NCBI GenBank assembly: GCA_032716605.1
Contig: CM064571.1
Location: forward strand, 14,524,164 to 14,588,163
Length of the DNA: 64,000 nt
Source: Paralithodes platypus
Taxonomy: Eukaryota; Arthropoda; Malacostraca; Decapoda; Lithodidae
Reading direction: 5' to 3'
The translations under genes and the position numbers were made by a program. Position 1 is the first letter of the stretch, and each line of letters begins with the position of its first letter. Shown in pieces: positions 1 to 11,011 of this stretch. Below the pieces are notes generated by a model, which saw only the letters and a list, made by a program, of their open reading frames with translations, was not told the origin of the DNA and did no database searches.

Positions 1-1074
1 CTGCAGAGTGAAGTATGCTCGGGAACTGGTGGCTCGTCAGGCAAGCTTCTTAGGATTTTTTTTTTTTTTTTTTTTTTTTTATTTTCCACTACCGGTAAGC
101 AGTTTGTGAGGTCCCTCAATTGCTATGGGAGGCAGTTGAATTTTTTTTAGCCTTTCTCCCTCATGTATAACTATTAATTTAAGACATTTTAAGACATTCA
201 TCGCATTAGTTTGGCAATTTTAAGCCCTTTCATGCCATTTATGCATCTCCTTTTTCCTGGCAAGTGATAGCAAGCCTGGCCTTTGGCCGTGGCATTTCAA
301 ATTGTCAAATGGGTGCTCAAATTGACCTTTCAAGTTTCAAGCTATATGGAAGTTCAAGCAGAAGACATTGATATTTGGCAGAAATACAAGAATATCTGGG
401 TTTATGACATAACAGTAGCCTATCATGGTGTCCAACCGGAGCAATTTTGTTTGAAGACTTGAATGACTTGAGAAGAAATACAAGAAAATTAACATGAAAG
501 AGTATCGTTTTTTTCCAATTTAGCACTTCCAATGACATAAATTAACAATAAACCACAATTTTATCTTCACATATTCAATTGGACTAAAAATAATGGACTA
601 GGCTTTAGTTTGACGGGTGGAAATTATTATAATTTATGTTTTTTTTTTTTTGTTTTTTTTTTTTTTTTTAATATTCCAACTTACTTCCTCTCGGGCATAG
701 GCCGAGAGCCTTAACATTCACCGCTTTACAATGAACAGTGAAGCCTGTGAGGTCTTGTTCCAGTCTAGGGAGCGAGACATGTGAAGCACGTAGAGTACAA
801 CGAGCACCTGCCATCTTGCCTTCACGTGAGGCACGGTGCTCACTCATGGCCCGAAACGACCCCATCTCTGAAGCCACCTCGTTCCCGTGCTTCACTGTCT
901 CACCCCCTACACAGTACACTCGGACTCTCACACTTACACACACACAACGCCACCTGTTGAGCAGATAACTCACCAGGCATTGCACCCCTATAGCATATAT
1001 TGAATATGGGAATATTCATACAGTGCTATTTAATCAGGGAACAATGAGGGTATTTTATTGATGTTTCGGTGGGC
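1..1074. other. AT-rich non-coding stretch with poly(T) tracts
   Basis: No coding sequence is supported here; the short ORFs show no family motifs. Two long T runs stand out, at 56-80 and at 639-669 (the second broken by a G). Such runs are what the poly(A) tail of a minus-strand retroposon looks like on this strand. No target duplication was found for the first run, so only the second is listed as a possible element. Confidence 0.5.
639..985 (-). mobile_element. Possible poly(A)-tailed retroposon, minus strand
   Basis: A T-run of about 30 bases at 639-669 is followed by a GC-richer block up to about 985 that differs in composition from the AT-rich DNA before it. On the minus strand this is a GC-rich body ending in poly(A), the layout of a SINE, truncated LINE or processed transcript copy. 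No RT motif, tRNA-like boxes or target-site duplication were recognised. The 105-codon and 76-codon ORFs here lie on opposite strands of the same sequence and neither looks like a protein family. Confidence 0.3.
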
Positions 1075-1206
1075 TTGTGGTAATGCACTGATACCAGGTA
1101 CAGCACAAATTCCATCCCAATAATATCTTCCCATTGATACATCGGGATTTGAACCCGGGACCTTTGGATTACCAGGCCAGTGGCAAGACCACTCCACCAC
1201 ACCTCC
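1075..1206 (-). mobile_element. tRNA-derived SINE head, minus strand
   Basis: Read on the minus strand from about 1206 downwards, the sequence has pol III internal promoter elements in the right order. An A-box-like TGGTGGAGTGG lies near 1190-1200 and a B box GGTTCAAATCC at 1145-1155. The stretch between resembles a tRNA D arm plus anticodon arm. The copy does not close into a good full cloverleaf, and the sequence continues past the tRNA-like part without a break, as SINEs do. The 3' limit is uncertain because no tail or target duplication was found. Confidence 0.6.
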
Positions 1207-1558
1207 CCTATGTGTGTGTATGTATGTGTGTACTAGGCTATAATCGCAATTTAGCTTGTATCTAGGCTAAATATCAATGTGTAACCTATAGCTTCAACGT
1301 CCTTATTGGCTAGCTCGCCTCCAATAAGAACAAAAAAGTTCAATGAGACAGGAAAAACTGACCCAGCAACTTTAATGTGGAATGACGGAGACCAAATGGA
1401 GGGGTACAGATGTGAGAGAGTGGGAGTGTGGAATGGGTGTGTGTGCTGGAGTGAGTGAGTGAGGGAACAGCGAGAGAAGGTGCGTGTTTGTTTGTAAGTT
1501 TGTTTGTTTGTTTGTTTGTTTGTAGGATGGGGCAACATCCTGTCAGGCTCTTTCGCCG
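1207..1558. other. Non-coding stretch with simple repeats
   Basis: This contains a short GT/ATGT-rich run just after 1207 and a TTTG/GTTT microsatellite at about 1490-1524. The rest shows no coding potential. The last 40 bases may be the decayed upstream part of the LINE that begins clearly at about 1559, but no recognisable RT residues are readable there. Confidence 0.5.
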
Positions 1559-2349
1559 TAACCAATGGGGTTAGGCAGGGGGGGGATATTGTCTCCGTAT
1601 CTTTTCAACGTCTACATGGATGATCTTAGTCTGGAGCTGAAGAAGACTCGCACTGGGTGCTGCATTGGCAGCACCATTGTAAATCATCTCATGTATGCTG
1701 ATGACCTAGCCTTAATCGCGCCCTCTGGAGCAGGACTTGAACATTATTAAGAGTATGTGATAAATTTGGAATCGAACATTCAGTCAAATTTAATCCTATA
1801 AAGAGCAATATCATATTTAAATCTAACCTTCTATTGAAATCAAAGCTACCTAAATTCCATTTGTATGAAGAAATTATAGAAGAAGTAAGTAAAGTAAAGT
1901 ATCTAGGACACTATATTTCAAGTGATCGCTCAGATGATGAGGATAAGGGTCGTCAGCGAAGGCATCTTTACATGCAGGGAAATTCAATATTAAGAAAATT
2001 TCATATGTGCACATGGGATACAAAAATAACATTATTCAACTCCTACTGCTCACCAATGTATACAGCACAACTATGGTGGAACTATAAGAAAATGACAGTG
2101 AATAGACTAAGTATCTCATATCACAATATCATGAAAATGTTTCTGGGGCTCTCAAAATATGAGAGTACAAGTACGCTATGTGCCTATATGAACTTACACA
2201 GTTACCAATCACTCATTAGAAAGCTAACATATAAATTAATTCAGCACCTTAACACTTCTGAGAACAGTATCATTAAAATGCTACAAACTCAAAACATAGG
2301 CTACACCTCTAGGATCCAGGCACACTGGAGGAAGTTGCTCTATATTTAA
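1559..2349 (+). pseudogene. 5'-truncated LINE reverse-transcriptase relic
   Basis: This encodes the C-terminal half of a non-LTR retrotransposon reverse transcriptase. The first block carries the RT motif GGILSPYLFNVYMDDL, then LMYADDLALI with the catalytic YADD at about 1693-1704. The second block carries VKYLGHYISSD (RT motif 7) and a tail with PMYTAQLWWNY, a pattern familiar from C-termini of invertebrate LINE ORF2 proteins. There are at least two lesions. One is an indel in the G run near 1577-1584, since the flanking frame would give the usual xRQGG motif. The other is a frame change with a stop after codon 61 at about 1750. Endonuclease and the N-terminal half of RT are missing. It is not functional. 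The clade is uncertain. Confidence 0.8.
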
Positions 2350-3288
2350 CCTTAAGTAATGATTTCAGGTCTGCTCTCTACAGAATTAGCATACCGGTAC
2401 TGAACCTCATAGTGCAGTACAGTACCGATATTCCTATACTGTACTGTAGCAACATACTGTACCGGATGCTAAATGATGTGAGGCATGGTACTATACACAA
2501 TTAGGACAGTGGTTTTGGTAACAGTAGTTTGATGACCACTGTTTTTGGTTGAGGCAATGCTGTGAACTACATGATAGCATGCGGGTTCCCAACCCCGAAA
2601 GGAGTTGAAATAGGGGAGCTATCCCCCCGCCAAAGGTGGCTTTCTAGGGCCTTTCCTAGCTGATGCTGAGAGGATTGGGTTCTAGTCATGTGGTGATGGG
2701 CTGGTCTATCAGATTGAGAGCTGAGCGATCTCTGCCATACCCATAGCTTACTCTGACTGTTCCTTTTACTTATATATCTTCTAGATCTCAAGTGACGACA
2801 TCTTTTCCGTGGATTGACCTCCCTACTGCCAAGATTGGGAGCCAAAGCATCACATTTTCCCCTTGCCCCTCAACTTTCCCTTCATAATTGCTGAGTGGCA
2901 CAGGGCCTTGGGTGGTGCTTTGGTTTCCCGGGTGTTTCAGCACCCTCCTCAGCTCCCTGCCTTGGAGTGGCTTCGGTCACCCGGGCTTTGTTAGTGGTAA
3001 GCAGGGAGGGTTTTGTGGGGGGCGCTCGTTTATGGCCTTGGCCTTGCTCGAGACCTTGGGGCTGTCGAGAGACAACAACAACTACATGATAGCAAGCTGG
3101 GTATTATTTAATTTCTTTTTATTTTATGTATCCTATGTACAGTAGCTTATATATATTTATGTTACTGTAAGGTATATATGGACCCCAGTATGGTCCCCTC
3201 TGTACTGTGTGAGTCTGAAATAAAGTATTATTATTATTATTATTAGTATTAGTATTAGTATTAGTATTATTATTATTATTATTATTAA
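2350..3288 (+). repeat. Probable LINE 3' UTR ending in (ATT/AGT)n
   Basis: Downstream of the RT relic the sequence is non-coding and ends in AATAAAGTATT followed by an (ATT)n/(AGT ATT)n array at about 3222-3288. The CR1-like LINE further on ends the same way (7641-7663), so this is probably the 3' end of the LINE whose RT ends at 2349. The stretch is interrupted by the separate 500-bp retroposon at 2580-3079. Confidence 0.5.
2580..3079 (+). mobile_element. 500-bp retroposon with 15-bp target duplication
   Basis: The 15-mer AACTACATGATAGCA occurs immediately before (2565-2579) and immediately after (3080-3094) this block without a mismatch. The block ends in a short ACAACAAC tail. A long perfect target duplication plus a simple 3' tail is the signature of LINE-mediated retroposition. 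No RT motif and no clear tRNA boxes are visible in the GC-rich body, so it could be a SINE of unrecognised origin or a truncated LINE 3' end. ORFs in this block overlap in several frames and are not credible genes. Confidence 0.75.
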
Positions 3289-3289
3289 G

Positions 3290-3990
3290 TAACAAATGGA
3301 AGGAGCGTGTAAGAGACTATGGGTCTGGGTTCAAGGATTGTGTGGGTGAGAATGAAAGTAGGAATACAAACGTGGGTGATTGTGTGTGTATGCTCCGACC
3401 GAGGATAAAAAAGTACGAAAGAAAGAGGAGTTCTGGGTGAATGTGGCCTCCTGATAAGTTTGGCAAGAACGAAAGAATATTCTGATAGGGATAGGAATGG
3501 GAAGGTGGGTGATAGGAAAGTTGATGGAGTGGTGGGAGGGGGGGTACCGTCAGAGTGAATGGGAATGGTAGTGCACTTGTGGACGTATGTGTGGGGAGGA
3601 GGCTGTGGATAGCCAACACCTTCCGACACAGAATGATACACAGGTACACCTGGAAAGTGGTGTGGACGATGAAGGATAAGGATAAGACAGTGGTGGAACA
3701 AAAGGCACTGATTGATTATATATGTGTGGATGAACGAATGAAGACATCTGTGCTGGATGCTAGTGTGTATAGGGGTATTGGAGGGGGTCTGTCTGCCCAT
3801 TATGTAGTAGTAGCTAAAATTAGGATACAAAAGTGGGTGAGGAGAGCTGGAGGGAGGCGAGAGGAGGGTGGAATGGAGATGAGGGTGGAGAGGCTGCAGG
3901 AGGAGGAAATCAGGGAGGAGTACAGGAGAACAGTAGAAAGACTACTAGGTGGGTTCGACCTGGAGGATATGGAGGAGATGAGCAAGGTGT
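3290..3990 (+). pseudogene. RTE-like LINE, endonuclease C-terminal part
   Basis: This is a relic of the apurinic-type endonuclease (EEP fold) at the N-terminus of an RTE-like LINE. Readable pieces include WKERVRDYG at the start and, in the frame from 3555, the order LVDVCVGRRLWIANT, RYTW, ALIDYICVDERM, LSAHYVV. This order matches the end of the EEP domain in these proteins, where a serine-aspartate-histidine normally sits at the last position; here it reads SAH, so a catalytic residue looks lost. The frame shifts near 3540-3560. The sequence continues through a linker (EEEIREEYRRTVERLL) to VF at 3990, where a MITE interrupts the frame; it resumes at 4639. Confidence 0.75.
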
Positions 3991-3994
3991 TTAA

Positions 3995-4634
3995 CCCGGC
4001 AAGCGCGATAGGCCTCACGGAAGGCTTCCTATAGGGAACGCGATAGGCCTCACGGAAGCAAGACCATAAAAAAAGCCTTCCATAAAAAAAAAGGGCCTAT
4101 CAAAACAAAGGAATTTGTCTCTAGGTGAGATAATTCCCCTCCAGTACTCATCCATGTAAATCTCACCCACCGCCCTCCCCCCCCTTCACCACATTTTTCC
4201 CCCCTCCCTCCCCCTCCTCAATATCACCTTTTTTCCTCTTATTATCATCATTTATCAGTTATATTTCTCTCCCGCGATAATGTAGCACAAGTGGGTTGCA
4301 GAAAAGATCGTTATGCAACACCCAGACACCGGCCCACACCGCCCCGCTCGTCTCAGTTACCTCACAGACAGCGAGAGAGGAGGGTTGCCTGTGGCTCTCT
4401 CTCGCCTGAGATTATGACCGGGTGGCCAATATCTTCGTTTTTCACCACCCAAATGCTTTTCCCACTTATTTTAGCACTCTTGAAGGTTCATATATACATC
4501 ATATATGTAAAATAAAAGCATACCGAAAACAAATAATGCTCTATATTGTAAATATAACGAATTCTGTCAGAATCCAAGGCTAGAAATGCACAAATAACTA
4601 CCCTAGCCCCTAGGTCTATTTAGCGCTTGTCAGG
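3995..4634. mobile_element. piggyBac-like MITE with TTAA target duplication
   Basis: This 640-bp block is flanked on both sides by TTAA (3991-3994 and 4635-4638). Its ends are inverted: CCCGGCAAGCGCGATAGGCC on the left, and on the right strand CCTGACAAGCGCTAAATAGA. TTAA duplication with C-rich termini is the hallmark of the piggyBac superfamily. The LINE reading frame on either side is contiguous if one TTAA copy and the block are taken as the insertion, which supports the boundaries. There is an internal near-duplicate GCGATAGGCCTCACGGAAG at about 4003 and 4041. No transposase is present, so it is non-autonomous. Confidence 0.85.
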
Positions 4635-4638
4635 TTAA

Positions 4639-5042
4639 GGAAGAGATCTTGCAGCATGCTAGGTGTGTGGAGTAAGGAGAAGAGGGAGGGGAGTGAAAGG
4701 TATAGCATGGTGGACATAAGAGGTAAAAATAGCTGTGGAGGACAAGAAAAAAGCGTATAGAGTGGTTGGGTAGTAGAGGGAATGAAGATTTGGAGTCAGA
4801 AACGAGCGAGGTACGTGGAGAGAAAGAGAGTGGTGAAGAGCGTAGTAAAGAAAGGTAAGAGAAGAGTAGATGAGGAATTTGGAAGGAATCTGAGTGTAAA
4901 ATGGAGGGAGTGTAAGAAACTGTTCTGGAAAGAAGTCAAGAAAGTTAGGGAAGGTAGCAAGGGAAACATTGAAAGATAAGAATGGGAGAATGCTAGTCGA
5001 GAAGCAAAGAGAGAGTCGAAAGATGGAGGGAGTACTTCAACG
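4639..5042 (+). pseudogene. RTE-like LINE, linker between endonuclease and RT
   Basis: Continuation of the RTE-like LINE after the MITE. It holds a lysine/arginine-rich linker. In the 4782 frame one reads ARYVERKRVVKSVVKKGKR and later LFWKEVKKVREG, typical of the basic stretch just before the RT domain of these LINEs. The part 4639-4780 is frame-shifted relative to it. The reading stops at 5042, where a CR1-like LINE is inserted between two adjacent codons; the same LINE resumes at 7668. Confidence 0.7.
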
Positions 5043-7663
5043 GAGAGGACAAAATATCCCAATCAGGGGTTATACAGACTGGGATAAGTGATCACTTCGT
5101 CACATATTGCACACGAAAAACCACAAAAATTACCCTAGAGAATCACAAGATTATCAAAACAAGGTCACTCAGAAACTACAATAAAGAAACATTTCTGGAC
5201 ATTTTATGGAATACAGACTGGTCTCCAGTGTTTGGAAGTACAAACGTTAATGACGCATGGGTTGGCTTCAGAACCATCATCACAAACATTCTAGACGAAA
5301 TAGCTCCTCTGAAAGACATACGAATTAAAGCAAGGTCAGACCCATGGATCAACAATGACATACACCACCATCTGGAACACAGAGACAATCTGTTAAAAAG
5401 GCTAGCGAAACATAGACAGGATCAAGGTCTGAAACATGAGTTCAACAGGGCCAGGAATAAACTAAGTAGGAAAATAAAATCAGCGAAAACGATTATTTTC
5501 ACAATAAGGCAGAGGAATATCAGAATAACCCAAAGAAACTAGGGAGGCACCTAAAAACAACAGGCTACAGCAACAAGACAAGGGATTCGTCTAAACTAAT
5601 ATGTTCTCACCATTAATGATCAGATTTGCCACGATAAACGACAAATTTCAACCTACTTCAACTCCTTCTTCACCTCCATAGCAAACACACTTGCACAGAA
5701 CCTACCTCAACCTCTCAATAAATACACGACAACAACGGCCACCTTTCGAAATTTCTACAGAGATAAAGACATACACCCAAACACATTTGGATTGCAAAAT
5801 GTTACACCAAAATACACTTTTGACGAGCTGTCTAACCTAAATGTACGCACAGGACCAGACAAAATTCCTGCCAAATTTCTACGAGATGGAGCCATTGGTA
5901 TAGCAGGCCCCCTAATCCACATCATCAACTTGTCAATTAACACCAACACTGTACCTGCTGAACTGAAGGAAGCTATTGTAACCCCTCTATTCAAGAAAGG
6001 AAATAAACTAGAAGTTGGTAACTACAGACCAGTTAGCATATTATGTATTGTATCTAAAATCCTTGAAAGAGCGGTATACACCCAAATTGAACACTACCTC
6101 AAACAAAATGATCTATTCTATAAGTTTCAATCAGGTTTCAGATGCATGTACTCGACAGACTCCTGTCTCATCCACTTAACGGATCACATTCGTAAAGAAA
6201 TGTCTAAAGGTAACTACACCAGTATGGTTCTTCTTGATCTACAAAAAGCGTTTGACACAGTAGACCATGATATCCTATGTAATAAACTACAAGCAATGGG
6301 CATAGATCTGTGAACTGGTTTAAATCTTATCTTAGTGGTAGAACCCAAAGAGTCAAAATTGACGATAATATATCTGATCCTATGCCAATTAACTGTGGGG
6401 TCCCGCAGGGAAGCATCCTTGGTCCCTTACTCTTTCTCTGTTATGTGAACGACATGGAACTGAGCGTCTCATGTAAATTATTACTGTATGCAGACGACAG
6501 CGTGCTCCTGGTTTCAGGAAAAGACCCAATAAGTATTGCCGCTTCACTTTCCAAAGAACTAGAATCATGTAGTGAATGGCTAGTGGACAATAGACTATCT
6601 CTTCACCTGGGCAAGACGGAAGCCATCTTATGTGGAACAAACGCAAACTGAAATACATTGTGGGCTTCTCGGTCAACGGTATGATATTCCTATAACAACA
6701 GTGTCACAAGTTAAATATCTCGGACTAAAGCTGGACGCGAGTTTGTCATGTGAAACAATTTTGGAATCTATCCTGATTCAGTGTAGAGCACGTATAAAAT
6801 ACCTGTATAGACAGGTGGGATGCTTGCCCGAGGCGACCAAAAAGACCCTCTGCCAAGCGCTTGTTCAATGTCATTTTGACTATTCTGTGTCATCCTGGTA
6901 CTCTGCATCATCTAAATCAGCACAGCACAAACTTCAGGTCACTCAAAATAAAATGGTTAGGTTCATGCTGAACCTAGGACCCAGATCACATGTTGGCCAG
7001 GAACAACTTCAGTCACTAGGTATGCTCAATGTCGCTGACAGGGCCAAACAAATCAGGCTCACTAATGCCTTCAAAATTTTCTATGACAGAGCTCCAGAGT
7101 ACCTAAAGAATGATTTTGTTAAAGCAAATGAGAGGAGTGGACATAATACAAGAAACAGGATGTTTAATTTTAAGGTCCCGAGAATCCAAGGACAGGGTAA
7201 GCAAACATTCTTCTTCACCGCCATCAAAGACTGGAACGACCTACCCCAGTCAGTCCGTGAAAAGAGAACACTGTATTCCTTCAGACGTAGCCTGAAGGAA
7301 CACCTGAACCGGACAGCTGCGAGAAGGGAGCACCAAGCTTATGTCTACTACTAAATGCGACATAAGAGATAGACAAACCAAACTGAAATGATTACTGATT
7401 ACTGATATTTACTATAGGATGTAAGGCATCTTAAAATAACCCCCTAGAAATACTTTCTCTAAAGTATCTATTTCTTTATCCTCCCCTTTTTCCCCAGCTA
7501 ACCTAATCCCACAAGGACCCCAATGGAAATACGCCTAACGGCCTTATTGGGCTATCCTTAGTTGGAATTATGCAAGGCTGGTACATGTCATATTTGTAAC
7601 AAACTATGTGGTACCAACTCTGTAAATTGCTAACTGAATAAATATTATTATTATTATTATTAT
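5043..7663 (+). mobile_element. 5'-truncated CR1-like LINE inserted in the RTE-like LINE
   Basis: This block interrupts the RTE-like reading frame exactly. The tetranucleotide AACG lies at 5039-5042 and again at 7664-7667, and the RTE-like codons on the two sides are contiguous when one AACG copy is used. The block starts inside the endonuclease region and ends with an AATAAATATT(ATT)n tail (7636-7663). A microsatellite rather than poly(A) tail, together with the RT type, suggests the CR1/L2 group of LINEs. The 3' UTR is 7355-7663. Confidence 0.85.
5056..7354 (+). pseudogene. CR1-like LINE ORF2 (endonuclease end, RT, C-terminus)
   Basis: The frame begins near the last endonuclease motif (SDHF-like residues near 5085-5100). 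It continues with a pre-RT linker ending about 5540, then the RT: GPDKIPAKFL, NYRPVSILCIVSKILER, LDLQKAFDTVDHDIL, GVPQGSILGPLLF, the catalytic LYADDSVLL (about 6486-6512), and VKYLGLKLD. The C-terminal domain follows (DYSVSSWY, NKMVRFML, ending in RRSLKEHL). Only a few frame breaks are seen, at about 5520-5620 (with stops), at about 6306 and at about 6645. It is otherwise collinear with a functional LINE ORF2. This suggests a fairly young insertion, dead from truncation and frameshifts. Confidence 0.85.
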
Positions 7664-9345
7664 AACGAGTTACTAAATGTAAGGAATGAAGCGCCAGCAA
7701 ACATAGTTGGATGGGGTATGGGAGAGAAGAAGAGAAGTAGTGGAGGAGGTGGGGATCAGGAGGTCAGAAGTGTGGGAAGCTATGAAAAGAGTGAAGTTGG
7801 GGAAAGCACCAGGAACAGATGGAGTGAATGGGGAAATGTTGAGGTATGGTGGTGAGATAGTGATCGAATGGGTATGGAAAATGTGCAAACTAGCATGGGA
7901 GAAGGGGAGTGCACCTGATGACTGGAAGACTGGCATAATAGTCTCCCTATATAAGGGTAAAGAGGAGTGTGTGGTAACTACCAAGGAATATGTCTTCTGA
8001 GCGTAGTAGGGAAGGTGTACAGTAGGGTAGGGATCGAGAGAGTGAGATTGAGACCGAGAACGGAGAAATTAATAAGTGACGAGCAGGGCGGTTTTAGGAA
8101 GGGAAGAAGATGTGTAGATCAGATTTTTACCCTGAATTGTGTTGTGGAGAAATATCTGGAGACAACAAAAGGTGTATGTTGCCTTTATGGATTTGGAAAA
8201 GGCCTATGACAGTGGATAGAGAAGATATGTGGAAAGTACTTGGAATATACGGAGTAGATGGCAAGTTGCTGAAAGCAGTGAAGAGCATGTACGAGGGTGC
8301 AAAGGCGGCAGTACGTGTGGAGAATGAGCAGAGCGAGTTCTTTGACCTGAATGTTGGGTTGAAACAGGGGTGTGTGTGATGTCCCTGTGGTTGTTTACTG
8401 TAGGCTATATATGGATAGTCATGAAAAAAATACAAGGAAGAGCAGTGGATGTTGGTGTGTCGCTGATAAGGAAGGGAAATGAGTGGAAGCTACCTGTAAT
8501 GCTGTTTGCTGATGATACAGTTTGCTGATGATACAGTTCGGATGAGCGATAATGAATGGGAGTTGCAAGGTCTGGTAAATGTGTTTGGAGCAGTGTGCGA
8601 CAAACGGAATATCTGACTTCTGTAAAATCGCATGCAGAGAGCAAGGTTATGGTCTTCGAAAGCGGGTAAAGCCACAGAGTGTGCAAGGTGAAGCTGAAAA
8701 ACGGTCAGGCTTATGGAGATTGTCGGCTCATTTAAGTACCGGGGTAGAGTGGCCGAGTAAAGATGGGAACCTATGGGATGAAGAGGTGCGGGAGAGGGGT
8801 CCAACCAGGGTAAGAGGGTTGTAGGAACGTTGAAAGCAGTAACAAGAAATAGGGTGGTCAGTATGGAAGTGAAGAAGTCCTTGCATGACAGTGTGGTAAT
8901 CCCGACACTAATTTTGCGGAAGTGAAGCTTGGACGTTCGGGAAGAGACTCAGACCAAGAGTGAGAGCGGTGGAAATGAGTTACTTGAGAAGTGCGTGCGG
9001 AGTTACATGGCGGGACAGACAGACTAATGAGGAATTAAGAAGGTGTGGTGTGAAGATAGATGTGCTGGAAAGTGTAAAAAGGAACAACTGAGATGGTTCG
9101 GCCATATGGAACATATGGAAAGCGAGAAAATTACTAAGAGGGTGTACGAGAGCGAGGTGGAAGGACAGAGAGGGAGAGGTGCCCCGAAGGAGAGGTGGAA
9201 GGATGGAGTGAGGAAGTATATGGATGAAGGCGGTGCTAAAGGCGGTTCTGGTTGGGAGGAGGGGCGTCGACTGACAGGGGACAGAGGTGCATGGGGGCAG
9301 TTCATTCGTGGCCACCCCTTCGGGGATCATGGCGTCAGGCAATAG
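7664..9345 (+). pseudogene. RTE-like LINE, RT domain and C-terminus
   Basis: Resumes the RTE-like LINE after the CR1-like insertion. RT motifs in order are VKLGKAPGTDGVNGEMLRYG, APDDWKTGIIVSLYKGKE, then in shifted frames DEQGGFRKGRRCVDQIF, a degenerate DLEKAYD box, GLKQGC, and a decayed LFADDT box. The YADD-equivalent sits about 8505-8535, where the text GTTTGCTGATGATACA is tandemly duplicated (8502-8517 and 8519-8534). The last part (9043-9345) has WFGHMEHM, RVYESEVEG, GAPKERWKDGV, the signature C-terminus of these LINEs. Frameshifts near 7970, 8200, 8380 and 8830 make it non-functional. The end is placed where similarity to the family stops. Confidence 0.8.
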
Positions 9346-10045
9346 ATAAATAGATTGAACTTTAATTTTTGTTTTTACTTGGGGTCCATGGAATATAATA
9401 ACAATACAGTATTACAGTAATAATAATAACTAGCAGGGGTACCCGGCGTTGCCCGGGTTTAAATTCTACCATAATCACCATCACTATTACCACCACTACT
9501 ACTACCATAATCACCATCATCAATCACTACTACCACAATCATCACAATACTACTACTACCTTAATCACCGGCCTCGGGGGGACTCTTCCCTGTGTCCTCA
9601 TTAAACGGCAACCTCGATTTCGGCCAGCTAAATGACCTCCGATTTTGGATGGGCTCGACCTCATCCGTACCACCATTTTGGGGGGCTGCGAACAACTTTC
9701 GTTCCATACACCTTTTCGATCGGAGGCCTCCTTCTGCCCCAAATGTCAATTTTTTCATTTTTGTTTTCAATTTCGGCCTCGAAACAACCTCCGATCGTGG
9801 CCTCACCCCCTCATGACCTGACCCAGGTCAATTGACACCCACATGCAAAGTTTCAGCTCCCTAGGTCCAAAACTGCGGCCGCCTACTAAGAACACACAAA
9901 CTGATTTAATAATATAGATAATGCTTATTAGGCTATATTTCCTTTACAATTCTAGTACTGTACATACATGTAGATAGACATAAACACCTAACTTAACTGT
10001 TTCAAGCAAATGTGCCTAATTTTTTTTTTTTGAGGAGGGGGGTGT
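9346..10045. repeat. Non-coding stretch with a dispersed GTTGCCCGGG-type repeat
   Basis: The core, about 9430-9920, begins with ACTAGCAGGGGTACCCGGCG and continues into TTGCCCGGGT. It ends with a block that reads like the 3' part of a common invertebrate repeat (AAGTTTCAGCTCCCTAGGTC, then ACACACAAACTGATTTAATA). The start contains a dyad around CCCGGCGTTGCCCGGG. It contains CAC/TAC/ATC trinucleotide runs at about 9465-9560. No protein is supported; overlapping ORFs on both strands between 9542 and 9835 are shadows of one another. The family name is not known to me. Confidence 0.4.
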
Positions 10046-10139
10046 TTGATCGGAACCATTCAGACAAAAACCTTCCAAAATTATTTTGATACTTTATATA
10101 CGCCCATCCTTATTTACAAGGACTATACATGTCCTTATA

Positions 10140-10239
10140 NNNNNNNNNNNNNNNNNNNNNNNNNNNNNNNNNNNNNNNNNNNNNNNNNNNNNNNNNNNNN
10201 NNNNNNNNNNNNNNNNNNNNNNNNNNNNNNNNNNNNNNN
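10140..10239. other. Assembly gap of 100 N
   Basis: Exactly 100 consecutive N, the conventional placeholder for a gap of unknown length. The ORFs that run through it are artefacts, and the LINE fragment on the right of the gap may not be contiguous with the sequence on the left. Confidence 0.98.
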
Positions 10240-11011
10240 ATAGTGAAAAGTTGTTACTTGCACATCAGAAATCTCTATTTGGTGAAGCCGTGTTTAACCA
10301 GACGTTGCCTCCTGACGTTGGTTCACTCATGGTCTTCTCTCGTGTTGATTATTGCAATGCCCTGTTGGTGGGTCTTCCAAATTATATTTTGAAGAAAGTT
10401 CAGTCTGTTCTTAACAGGGCCGCAAGACTAATTTTTGGTGTTCTACCTAGAACTCCTACTACATCTCTTCACATAGAACTGCACTGGCTGCCAGTAAGAG
10501 CAAGAATAGAATTTAAGTTGTGTTTGGTGACTTTTAAGGTTCTCAAATTTGGTGAGCCTAGGTACCTTGCGGAGCTTCTCAGGCGCCCACCGGCACACCA
10601 TGGTGTAGTTGTGCGTCATGACAATGACCCTTTTCGTCTTGATGAACCAAGGGCTTTCCAGCAGTCTTCTTTCTTTGAGAGGTCATTCTCCTACATGGCT
10701 CCGAGGTTGTATAACAGGTTGCCGCTGTCCATGAGACAACTGAGTTCTGTTGAATGCTTCAAGAGACAACTTAAGACTTTTCTCTTTGAGAGAAGCTATG
10801 ATCTTGAGAGAGGTGTCATGACAGATGGCTATAGAGTTTAGGCTATTTTGCCACTGCTAGTGATTGTTAAATGTGTGTTGTATATATGCCTTCTTTTGAT
10901 GCATTGATTTTTGTTCTTTTTTCTTTCTCTTTTCGAGCGCTAGTGAATTCTTCGGAAAAATTGGCGCTTATGAGAAATAAGTAACATGCTTATTATTATT
11001 ATTATTATTAA
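10240..11011 (+). pseudogene. LINE ORF2 C-terminal fragment and 3' end
   Basis: After the gap the frame reads the C-terminal region of a LINE ORF2 downstream of RT: VFSRVDYCNALLVGLP, VQSVLNRAARLIFG, LHWLPVRARIEFKLCL, then AFQQSSFFERSFSYMAPRLY and FKRQLKTFLFERSYD ending in a stop at 10841. This order is the standard C-terminus of jockey/CR1-type ORF2 proteins. A 3' UTR follows and ends with an (ATT)n tail at about 10989-11009. The RT core would lie in or before the N gap. The visible part has no stop codons, so the copy may be fairly young. Confidence 0.8.

Noticed and set aside
1145..1206. Possible true tRNA gene (minus strand)
   Set aside because: A and B boxes are present but the cloverleaf does not close properly and the sequence continues as a SINE body.
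3285..3830. 181-codon minus-strand ORF
   Set aside because: Antisense of the RTE-like endonuclease relic; Pro/His/Ser composition is the usual shadow of a purine-rich coding strand.
10046..10392. ORFs crossing the 100-N gap
   Set aside because: The gap length is arbitrary, so any frame continuity across it is meaningless.
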